Shown here: piece after piece, positions 5,561 through 11,507 of the stretch
Layout: every line of letters starts with the position of its first letter
Position numbering within the stretch: position 1 is the stretch's first letter
NCBI GenBank assembly: GCA_002068815.1
Contig: MWAC01000308.1
Coordinates: 1 to 11,507 of the forward strand
From: Firmicutes bacterium ADurb.Bin467
GTDB lineage: Bacteria; Bacillota; Clostridia; Christensenellales; Aristaeellaceae
Direction of reading: 5' to 3'
Length of the DNA stretch: 11,507 bases
Made by a program: the position numbers and the translations under genes
Notes under the pieces: model-generated
What the model was told of the DNA's origin: nothing
Database searches by the model: none
What the model saw: the letters and a program-made list of their open reading frames with translations, nothing else

Positions 5561-7012
5561 ATGCAGCGAAAACGCACTGTGCCCGCCAAGCGCGGATATC
5601 ATACAAGGCAGGCCTCCGGGCGCTCGAAGGCCATCGGCGTGGCGCTCATCGTCGCGGCGCTCGCGCTTCTGTGGTTTTTGCTCGACACGATCATCGCGCT
5701 GGGCGTCGGGGAGAGCCGCTTCTATAACGTCTACGTCAACGGCGTGCCGCTGAAGGGCTACACGAAGCAGCAGGGCTACCAGTGGTTTGAAAAGCTCGAG
5801 GCGGACTGGCAGAGCCGGAGCTTCGAGCTCTACCACGGAAACGACGCGTGGTCGTTCTCCCCCGCGATGGTCGGCGCGCAGCTCAACGAGGAAGAGGCGA
5901 TCGAGCGCGCCTGGAATTTCGGCCACGTCGGAAACATCTTCGCGAGAAAATCGCAGATTCGGTCTCTGGCCGGCGAACCCCAGTACTTCACCAGCGCAAT
6001 CTCCTACGACGAGGCGCTGATGGAGGACTTTTTGCGCTCGGTTCAGCAAAAGACAGACAAGCCGGCCGTCGACGCGGTCGTCGCGCTGGGCGACGACGGG
6101 CCGTGGGTCAAGGACAAGTCGTCGGACGGCTCAAAGCTCGACGTCGATGCGACGCTCAAGATTCTGAACAACCTGATGCTCACCGGGGCGGCCGGCGAGC
6201 GGATGGAGCTGCCGGTCGAAATCCTGAAGCCCGCGATCACGACCGAGGACGCCTCCGAGAGCCTGAACGTCATCGCGGAGTTCACGACGGGCATCGTCGG
6301 CAGCCGCGAGAGCCGGAAGTGGAACATCAAGAAGGCGCTTTCGTCCTTCAACGGCGTCACGGTCTACCCGGGCATGCAGATGGGCTTCAACGAGATCGTC
6401 GGCGAGCGCACGCAGGCGCACGGGTTCAAGAAGGCCCCGGAGTTCTCCGAGGGCACGACGACCGAGGACTACGGCGGCGGCGTCTGCCAGGCGTCGACGA
6501 CGCTCTACGGGGCGCTGTTGCAGTCCGGCATGACGATCGTCCGGCGCAGCCCGCACTCGATGACCGTGGGATACGTCTATCCGAGCCTCGACGCCGCGGT
6601 CACAAACACCGGCAGCAAGGACCTCGTGTTCCGCAACGATTCCGACCACCCGATGTATATCTATACGAACGTCACGGAGGCAAGCGCGACGGTCAAGATC
6701 TACGGCGCCCGCCCGCCCTACCACTACGACTACGACTACAAGGTGCTCATGGACAATATCCCCGGCACGCGCGAGGTGCTGCGCGTCGACACGACCGGGG
6801 AATACGCGACCTACACCGACGAAAAGGTGCTCGGCAGCGAGGCCAAGATGGGCCGCAAGAGCGAGGGCTGGCTGATCAGCTACGACTGGGAGACCGGCGA
6901 GGAGGTCAAGCGCGAGAAGCTCTCGACCGACTACTACGAGCCCGGCGTGACCGTCTACTACACCGGCACGCAGGTGCGCTCCGGCCCATCTGCGACCCCG
7001 ACCCCGTGGTAA
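5561..7012 (+). CDS. VanW-family membrane-anchored protein with peptidoglycan-binding-like domain
   Basis: A 483-residue protein of the VanW family. The biochemical role of VanW is not established, though it is found in some vancomycin-resistance clusters and widely in spore formers. Seen: a basic N-terminus, one membrane segment (~24-47) and then an outward-facing part. Residues ~50-235 fit the putative peptidoglycan-binding module (PG_binding_4 type) usual before VanW domains. The VanW domain (~250-385) carries FNEIVGERT, the hallmark EDYGGGVCQASTTLY (302-316) and RSPHSMTVGY. The tail (~390-470) resembles a G5-like beta region seen in longer family members, ending in a Pro/Thr-rich stub. 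AAGGGAG precedes the ATG by about nine bases. It leads the operon, followed by ridA after 17 bases. Family is sure; function is open. Confidence 0.9.
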   Translation: MQRKRTVPAKRGYHTRQASGRSKAIGVALIVAALALLWFLLDTIIALGVGESRFYNVYVNGVPLKGYTKQQGYQWFEKLEADWQSRSFELYHGNDAWSFSPAMVGAQLNEEEAIERAWNFGHVGNIFARKSQIRSLAGEPQYFTSAISYDEALMEDFLRSVQQKTDKPAVDAVVALGDDGPWVKDKSSDGSKLDVDATLKILNNLMLTGAAGERMELPVEILKPAITTEDASESLNVIAEFTTGIVGSRESRKWNIKKALSSFNGVTVYPGMQMGFNEIVGERTQAHGFKKAPEFSEGTTTEDYGGGVCQASTTLYGALLQSGMTIVRRSPHSMTVGYVYPSLDAAVTNTGSKDLVFRNDSDHPMYIYTNVTEASATVKIYGARPPYHYDYDYKVLMDNIPGTREVLRVDTTGEYATYTDEKVLGSEAKMGRKSEGWLISYDWETGEEVKREKLSTDYYEPGVTVYYTGTQVRSGPSATPTPW

Positions 7013-7029
7013 GAGAAGGAGGATGCCTG

Positions 7030-7413
7030 ATGAAGAAGTGCTTTCTGACGGAAAAGGGCCCGAAGGCCGTCGGCCCGTATTCGACGGCGGTTGTGTACGG
7101 CGACACGGTCTACGTCTCCGGCATGGTTCCGATCGACCCCGCGGTCGGCAAGCTCGTCGAGGGGGGCGTCGAGGAGCAGGCGCGGCAGGTGTTTGAGAAC
7201 ATCAGGACCGTGCTCTCCGAAATGGAGCTCTCGATGGCCGACGTGCTGAAGACGACCGTGTTCCTCGTCGACATGGGCGACTTCCAGAAGGTCAACGCGA
7301 TCTACAGGGAGTACTTCGGCCCCGACTACCCCGCCCGCAGCTGCGTCGAGGTCTCGAAGCTGCCGGTCGGCGCGATGGTCGAGGTGGAAGTGATCTCGGC
7401 GAACCGACAATAG
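7030..7413 (+). CDS. ridA: RidA family enamine/imine deaminase
   Basis: RidA hydrolyses reactive enamine/imine intermediates such as 2-aminoacrylate, released by PLP enzymes, to keto acids and ammonia, and so protects those enzymes. It is a cytoplasmic trimer. Seen: 127 residues, the full family length. The YjgF/YER057c/UK114 pattern is clear: GPYSTAVVYGDTVYVSG near the start, QVFENIRTVL, and the signature PARSCVEVSKLPVGAMVEVE, with Arg103 matching the substrate-binding Arg of the active subfamily and Glu118/Glu120 at the catalytic Glu region. AAGGAGG lies 7 bases before ATG 7030; the nearer ATG at 7023 is out of frame. It sits between the VanW gene and prs in one apparent transcript. Its link to proline or PRPP metabolism is not shown by the sequence. 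Confidence 0.95.
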   Translation: MKKCFLTEKGPKAVGPYSTAVVYGDTVYVSGMVPIDPAVGKLVEGGVEEQARQVFENIRTVLSEMELSMADVLKTTVFLVDMGDFQKVNAIYREYFGPDYPARSCVEVSKLPVGAMVEVEVISANRQ

Positions 7414-7442
7414 TGTACAAGTGAAAAGGAGCGTGTTGAAGG

Positions 7443-8444
7443 GTGTTTGACAGCGCGAACATATCCATCTTCGCGGGCAGCGGCGGGCAGGTGTTTGCAG
7501 AGCGCATGTGCCGCTACATGGGCCGCAAGGTGGGAAATTCGGAAGTGATCACATTCTCGGAGGGCAATACGTTCGTTCGGATCAACGAGTCCGTTCGTGA
7601 CCGCGACGTGTACCTCGTGCAGCCGATCGGCATGCACTCGAACAACGAATTTGTCGAGATACTCTTCTGGATGGACGCCTTCAAGCGCGCGAACGCCCTG
7701 ACCGTGACCCTAGTCATGCCCTATTTCGCCTATGCGAAGGGCGACAAAAAGGACGAGCCCCGCGTGTCGATCCGCGCGCGCGTCTGCGCCGAGTGCATGG
7801 AGCTCGCGGGCGCGGACCGCTTTGTGACGATGGATTTGCACGCGCAGCAGGTGCAGGGCTTCTTCAAAAGGCCGATGGACCACCTGTACGCGATGCCGAT
7901 GCTCTCGGAGATCATCCGGATGATGAACCTCCCGAACGCGGTCGTCGTCTCCCCGGACGCGGGCTACGCCAAGCAGGCGCGCAAGTACGCCTCGGCGCTG
8001 AGCCTGCCGATCGCCATCGGCGACAAGGAGCGGTTCGACCACTCCGAAAACGCGCAGGTGCTCGAGATCATCGGATGCGTCGAGGGCAAGGACGCGCTGA
8101 TCGTCGACGACTTCACGATCTCCGGCGGCACGCTCGTCAACATCGCGGACGCGCTGAAAAAGCGCGGCGCGCAGCGCATATTCGCGCTTTTGTCGCACAA
8201 CATCATCTCCGCGCGCGGCGTGACGCGCATCGACCTGAGCCCGATAGAAACCGTGTTTTCGACCGACACCGTCGATAACCCGAACATCATAGGACATCCG
8301 AAGTTCAAGACGATCTCGGTCGCGCCGATGTTCGCCGAGACGATCATGCGCTTCTACAACTACGAGTCCATCAACTCGATGTTCTCGCAGCTCCCCGAGA
8401 ACATCGTGCACGCCGGCTTCGAGCTGGCCGATCTCACGCTTTGA
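7443..8444 (+). CDS. prs: ribose-phosphate pyrophosphokinase (divergent PRPP synthetase)
   Basis: Makes PRPP from ribose-5-phosphate and ATP for nucleotide, histidine and tryptophan synthesis. Seen: 333 residues in the two-lobed phosphoribosyltransferase arrangement. INESVRDRDVYLVQ, YFAYAKGDKKDEPRVSIRARV, catalytic DLHA (131-134), VVVSPDAG and IGDKERF with Lys195 and Arg197 match the family. The PRPP loop is VDDFTISGGT (221-230), whereas classical bacterial enzymes read VDDxIDTGGT: the loop Asp is Ile226 and Thr is Ser227. The start is GTG 7443; a stop lies just upstream in frame, and AAAAGGAG is about 11 bases before. The C-terminus is longer than usual after ESINSMF by about 20 residues. 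It lies between ridA and proB with short gaps. PRPP synthetase is the likely role, but a paralogue with altered kinetics is possible. Confidence 0.9.
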   Translation: MFDSANISIFAGSGGQVFAERMCRYMGRKVGNSEVITFSEGNTFVRINESVRDRDVYLVQPIGMHSNNEFVEILFWMDAFKRANALTVTLVMPYFAYAKGDKKDEPRVSIRARVCAECMELAGADRFVTMDLHAQQVQGFFKRPMDHLYAMPMLSEIIRMMNLPNAVVVSPDAGYAKQARKYASALSLPIAIGDKERFDHSENAQVLEIIGCVEGKDALIVDDFTISGGTLVNIADALKKRGAQRIFALLSHNIISARGVTRIDLSPIETVFSTDTVDNPNIIGHPKFKTISVAPMFAETIMRFYNYESINSMFSQLPENIVHAGFELADLTL

Positions 8445-8458
8445 GCGCGGAGGAAAGC

Positions 8459-9253
8459 ATGAATCACTTTCAGGACGCGAAGCGCGTCGTATTCAAGGTC
8501 GGCACCTCGACGCTCACGCACGACACCGGCAAGCTCAACCTGCGCCGCATGCGCGACCTGTCGCGCGTGCTCTCCGACCTCAAAAACGCCGGCCGCGAGG
8601 TCGTGCTCGTCTCCTCCGGCGCGATCGCCGTGGGCGTTCACAAGCTGAACCTCGAGAAGCGCCCGCATGACATCGGCGGCAGGCAGGCGTGCGCCGCGGT
8701 CGGCCAGTGCGAGCTCATGTACATCTACGACAAGCTGTTCAGCGAGTACGGCCACGTGACCGCGCAGGTGCTGCTCACGCGCGACTGCGTCGACGACCGC
8801 ATCCGCAACATGAACATACAGAACGCGTTCGAGCGGCTGATGGGCATGGGCGCGCTGCCGATCGTCAACGAAAACGACACGGTCGCCGTCGAGGAGATCG
8901 TGTTCGGCGACAACGACACGCTCTCGGCGATCGTCGCGAAGGTCGTGAACGCCGACGCGCTGATCATACTGACCGACATCGACGGGCTGCACGAGCAGAA
9001 CCCGCGCACGAACCCGGACGCGAAGCTCATCCACGTCGTCGAGAAGGTCACGCAGCATACGCGCGACATCGCCGGCGGCACCGGTTCGAGCCGCGGCACC
9101 GGCGGCATGATCACGAAGATCGAGGCCGCGGACATCGCGACGAACGCCGGCATCGTGACGGCGATCATCGACGGCTCCGATCCCGACGACATCTACCGGC
9201 TGTTCGACGGCGAGCCGATCGGCACGGTGTTCCTCGCCCGGAGGGGGAATTGA
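8459..9253 (+). CDS. proB: glutamate 5-kinase, short form without PUA domain
   Basis: ProB phosphorylates L-glutamate on the gamma-carboxylate with ATP, the first step of proline synthesis, and passes unstable glutamyl-5-phosphate to ProA. Seen: 264 residues of amino-acid-kinase fold with KVGTSTLT (13-20), SSGAIA (52-57), NENDTV (138-143), GDNDTLSA (150-157), LTDIDGL (171-177) and GTGGMITK (213-220). All nucleotide and glutamate sites are present. The C-terminal PUA domain of the ~365-residue form is absent. The stop is normal and proA follows at once, so this is a natural short form rather than a truncation. ATG 8459 has GGAGG five bases before; a TTG at 8441 overlapping the prs stop has no ribosome binding site. 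In this family proline feedback acts through the kinase domain. Confidence 0.96.
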   Translation: MNHFQDAKRVVFKVGTSTLTHDTGKLNLRRMRDLSRVLSDLKNAGREVVLVSSGAIAVGVHKLNLEKRPHDIGGRQACAAVGQCELMYIYDKLFSEYGHVTAQVLLTRDCVDDRIRNMNIQNAFERLMGMGALPIVNENDTVAVEEIVFGDNDTLSAIVAKVVNADALIILTDIDGLHEQNPRTNPDAKLIHVVEKVTQHTRDIAGGTGSSRGTGGMITKIEAADIATNAGIVTAIIDGSDPDDIYRLFDGEPIGTVFLARRGN

Positions 9254-9254
9254 C

Positions 9255-10499
9255 ATGTTGGAGCTGAACCGTATCGGCGAAGCGGCCCGGAGCGCCGCGT
9301 TTTCGCTCGCGAACGCCTCGACCGCCGGGAAGAACCGCGCGCTCGCGGCGATCGCGGACTCGCTGGTCGAGCATTCTCCGGCGATCCTCGCGGCGAACGC
9401 CCTGGACGTCGAGGCGGGCCGCCAAGCGGGGCTCTCGCCGTCGATGGTCGACCGGCTGTCGCTCACCGATGCGCGCGTCCGGGCGATGGCCGAGGGCGTG
9501 CGCGACGTGATGCGCCTCCCCGACCCCGTCGGCCGCGTGCTCGCGGGCTCGACGCTCGACTGCGGGCTCCAAATGGAGAAGATCGCGGTGCCGCTCGGCG
9601 TCGTCGGCATCATCTACGAGGCGCGCCCGAACGTCACCTCCGACGCCGCGGCAATCTGCCTGAAGTCCGGCAACGCCTGCGTGCTGCGCGGCGGCAAGGA
9701 GGCGCTGAACTCGAACGTGGAGATCGCCCGGGCGATGCGCGCCGCGCTCATATCCTCCGGCTTCGACGAGAACTGCATTTCGCTGATCGAGGACCCTTCG
9801 CGCGAGGTCGCGGCCGCCTTCATGCGTCTGAACCGCTACGTGGACTGCCTGATCCCCCGCGGCGGCGCGGGGCTGATCCGCTCCGTGATCGAGAACGCGA
9901 CGATCCCGGTCATCGAGACCGGCGTCGGCAACTGCCACGCGTACGTTGAAAAGACCGCGGACATCGAGATGGCCGCGAACGTCGTGTTCAACGCGAAGAC
10001 CTCGCGCCCGTCGGTCTGCAACGCGCTCGAGACGCTGCTCGTCGACGAGGAGATCGCGAAAACCGCGCTGCCCGCGATCGCCGCGAGATTGCGGGAGAAA
10101 TCCGTCGAAATCCGCGGCTGCGAAAAGACCCGCGCGATTCTGCCGGAGGCCGTTCCCGCGACCGAGGCGGACTACGAAACGGAGTTCCTCGACTACATAC
10201 TCGCCGTCAAGGTCGTCTCCGGGTTCGACGAGGCGATTCGGCACATCCGGCGCTACTCGAGCCGGCACAGCGAGGCGATCCTCACGCGCGACCTCGCGGC
10301 GGCGCGGCGCTTTACCAAGGAGATCGACTCCGCGGCGGTCTACGTCAACGCCTCGACGCGCTTCACCGACGGCGGCGTGTTCGGCCTCGGCGCGGAGATC
10401 GGCATCTCGACGCAGAAGCTGCACGCGCGCGGCCCGATGGGGCTCGAGGCGATGGTCTCCTACAAGTACGTGCTCTATGGCGACGGGCAGGTGCGCTGA
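9255..10499 (+). CDS. proA: glutamate-5-semialdehyde dehydrogenase (gamma-glutamyl phosphate reductase)
   Basis: ProA reduces glutamyl-5-phosphate with NADPH to glutamate-5-semialdehyde, which cyclises to pyrroline-5-carboxylate; ProC, which completes proline, is not in the window. Seen: 414 residues of the aldehyde dehydrogenase fold at the usual length. YEARPNVTSDAAAICLKSGNACVLRGGKEA (broken as 121-130 and 131-150), IPRGGAGLI, ETGVGNCH and the catalytic Cys255 in RPSVCNALETLLV are present, as is the C-terminal GGVFGLGAEIGIST-type segment. The gene begins one base after the proB stop, with GAGGGGG inside the end of proB as its ribosome binding site, so the pair is translationally coupled. 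It appears to be the last gene of the vanW-family operon; a hairpin follows at 10519. Confidence 0.97.
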   Translation: MLELNRIGEAARSAAFSLANASTAGKNRALAAIADSLVEHSPAILAANALDVEAGRQAGLSPSMVDRLSLTDARVRAMAEGVRDVMRLPDPVGRVLAGSTLDCGLQMEKIAVPLGVVGIIYEARPNVTSDAAAICLKSGNACVLRGGKEALNSNVEIARAMRAALISSGFDENCISLIEDPSREVAAAFMRLNRYVDCLIPRGGAGLIRSVIENATIPVIETGVGNCHAYVEKTADIEMAANVVFNAKTSRPSVCNALETLLVDEEIAKTALPAIAARLREKSVEIRGCEKTRAILPEAVPATEADYETEFLDYILAVKVVSGFDEAIRHIRRYSSRHSEAILTRDLAAARRFTKEIDSAAVYVNASTRFTDGGVFGLGAEIGISTQKLHARGPMGLEAMVSYKYVLYGDGQVR

Positions 10500-10518
10500 C
10501 GCGGCTGATAAACCCCGT

Positions 10519-10553
10519 GCGCCTCGCATATCATTCATGCGAGGTGCTTGTTT
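10519..10553 (+). promoter_or_regulatory. hairpin between proA and yqfC covering the yqfC ribosome binding site
   Basis: GCGCCTCGCAT (10519-10529) pairs with ATGCGAGGTGC (10537-10547): eleven pairs with one G-T, around a seven-base loop, then TTGTTT directly before the yqfC ATG. The 3' arm contains GAGG, the only ribosome binding site for yqfC. It could end the proBA transcript, block yqfC translation in read-through message, or both. Confidence 0.6.
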
Positions 10554-10823
10554 ATGCGAAACAGAAAACGACCCGAGCAGCTTGCGTGGCTGGAGGACCT
10601 GTCCGGGCGCGAGGTGCGCGTGACGGCGGTCGGCGCGGGCCGGGCGCTGATCGAAAACCACACCGGAATCCTCGAGTATTCCCCCGCGCGCGTGCTCGTG
10701 CGCTGCCCGAAGGGCGCGCTCGCCGTCAACGGCCGCGAGCTCCAACTGCGCGAGGTGCGAAGGGACGCGCTGATCGTCGCCGGCGCGATCGACTCCGTGG
10801 AGTTTCCCCATGATTCGCCTTAG
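10554..10823 (+). CDS. yqfC: sporulation protein YqfC
   Basis: A small sporulation protein of the YabP/YqfC family, made in the mother cell under sigma-E in B. subtilis; its molecular role is not well defined. Seen: 89 residues. The family core is visible: IENHTGILEYSPARVLVRCPKG (33-54 region, split here into IENHTGILEYS and PARVLVRC), then LAVNGRELQLREV and a final IDSVEF, matching B. subtilis YqfC in order and length. ATG 10554 is chosen with GAGG eight bases before; TTG at 10548 would add two residues. It overlaps yqfD by 14 bases, the same pair order as in B. subtilis. No convincing sigma-E promoter was found upstream, and the ribosome binding site lies in a hairpin. Confidence 0.9.
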   Translation: MRNRKRPEQLAWLEDLSGREVRVTAVGAGRALIENHTGILEYSPARVLVRCPKGALAVNGRELQLREVRRDALIVAGAIDSVEFPHDSP

Positions 10824-11507
10824 GGTCAAGGGGCTGATGCTCGAGCGGCTGCTCGACCGCGCGCTGGAAAAGGGCGCGCGGTTCAGGTCCGTCGCCCGCG
10901 AGGGCCCGCGCGCGGTCGTCGTCGACACCGACGAGCACGGCTTTCGGGCCTTGGCGGAGCTCTGCGAGCGGTTCTCGATGCAGTACGAGGTCGTCGAGAC
11001 GCGCGGCCCCGAGGCGCTCCGGCGGCTCGCGAAGAGGCGCTGGACGCTGCTGCCGGGAATCCTTCTCTGCGCGGTGCTCTTGTTTCTCTACACGCAGCGC
11101 ATCTGGCGGATCGACATTTCGTTCGAGAGCGACCGGCCGGTCGAGGTCACGGAGGCCGAGGTCAGGGAGATGCTCGCGTCGCTCGGCGTCGTGCCCGGCA
11201 TGGAAAAGCGCGACCTCGACACGGACGTATTGATGCTCGACCTGTCGGCGAAGTCCGAGGAATTCTCGTTCGTCGGCGCGCGCGTCAAGGGCGTCCGGCT
11301 GCTGGTCGAGGTCGCTCCATCCCTGAAGGCGCCGGAGATCTACGACCTCGACTACGCGCGCGACCTCGTCGCAAGCGCGGACGGCATCGTCGTCTCGGTG
11401 ACGCCGGAGGCCGGCGTCGCGGCGGTCAAGCCCGGCGACATCGTGCGAAGGGGCGACGTCCTGATCCGCGGCGAGGAGCGCGTGACGCGCGACGCGACCC
11501 GCGGGAT
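10810..11507 (+). CDS. yqfD: sporulation protein YqfD, N-terminal part (runs off right edge)
   Basis: YqfD is a membrane protein needed for efficient spore formation in B. subtilis, partner of YqfC; its exact action is unknown. Seen: 232 codons in the window with no stop. It opens with MIRLRVKGLMLERLLDRAL, matching the family's conserved start (G-x-x-x-E-R-L-L). After a soluble N-terminal ~75 residues comes one clear membrane helix (about 80-95, LLPGILLCAVLLFLY), followed at once by IWRIDISFE, matching the B. subtilis VWKIDV stretch. The later part has the VRLLVEVAPSLKAPEIYD and DGIVVSVTPEAGVAAVKPGD segments typical of the external domain. The ATG has GGAG 7 bases upstream and overlaps yqfC by 14 bases, so translation is coupled. 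About half of the protein is missing beyond the edge. Confidence 0.9.
   Translation, partial: MIRLRVKGLMLERLLDRALEKGARFRSVAREGPRAVVVDTDEHGFRALAELCERFSMQYEVVETRGPEALRRLAKRRWTLLPGILLCAVLLFLYTQRIWRIDISFESDRPVEVTEAEVREMLASLGVVPGMEKRDLDTDVLMLDLSAKSEEFSFVGARVKGVRLLVEVAPSLKAPEIYDLDYARDLVASADGIVVSVTPEAGVAAVKPGDIVRRGDVLIRGEERVTRDATRG

Noticed and set aside
8441..8458. TTG start for proB overlapping the prs stop
   Set aside because: No ribosome binding site at proper spacing; ATG 8459 has GGAGG and the family's usual N-terminus.
8459..9253. proB as a truncated pseudogene because the PUA domain is missing
   Set aside because: Short PUA-less glutamate kinases are well known, all catalytic motifs are present and proA follows directly.
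8360..9613. 417-codon open frame on the minus strand
   Set aside because: Antisense to proB and parts of prs and proA, with composition typical of shadow frames.
9165..10928. 587-codon open frame on the minus strand
   Set aside because: It is antisense to proB, proA, yqfC and yqfD, is rich in Arg/Asp/Ala/His and matches no family; it is a by-product of GC-rich third positions.
1..11507. CRISPR arrays, tRNA or rRNA genes, insertion sequences, phage genes
   Set aside because: No regular repeats, cloverleaf-like segments, transposase motifs or terminal inverted repeats were seen.

Overview
The window is about 11.5 kb of GC-rich, densely coding chromosome from an endospore-forming Firmicute. 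Sporulation genes spoIVB, a spo0A homologue, yqfC and yqfD point to Bacillota. The high GC content and gene content suggest a GC-rich clostridial lineage (possibly Christensenellales-like), but that placement is inference. No phage, transposon, CRISPR array, tRNA or rRNA was seen.

Layout. Positions 1-1784 (minus strand) hold a secreted DUF3887-alpha/beta hydrolase followed by the start of tilS, which runs off the left edge; the two overlap by 22 bases. Two tandem sigma-A-type promoters drive this unit. Positions 2043-5315 (plus strand) hold spoIVB, spo0A and deoB. spoIVB-spo0A is the classic Firmicute pair, and deoB overlaps spo0A by 4 bases. A run of competing hairpins with T-tracts (5343-5429) closes the unit. 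Positions 5476-10499 hold an apparent operon read from an extended -10 promoter: VanW-family membrane protein, ridA, a divergent prs, proB and proA, with gaps of 1-29 bases. Positions 10554-11507 hold yqfC and the 5' part of yqfD, which runs off the right edge. They are separated from proA by a hairpin whose 3' arm contains the yqfC ribosome binding site.

How the genes fit together. SpoIVB is the forespore serine protease that signals to the mother cell. Spo0A is the master regulator of sporulation entry. YqfC and YqfD are mother-cell sporulation proteins. The second operon is mostly metabolic: PRPP synthesis, the first two steps of proline synthesis and the enamine/imine deaminase RidA, led by a cell-wall-associated VanW protein.

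The most notable point is the spo0A product. Its DNA-binding domain is clearly Spo0A, but its receiver domain has Ser where the phosphorylated Asp should be, has lost most of the acidic pocket, and carries changes in the recognition helix. A good sigma-H-type promoter with an overlapping 0A-box-like heptamer lies just upstream. This suggests a phosphorylation-independent Spo0A controlled by its amount. Whether a canonical Spo0A exists elsewhere in the genome cannot be seen here.
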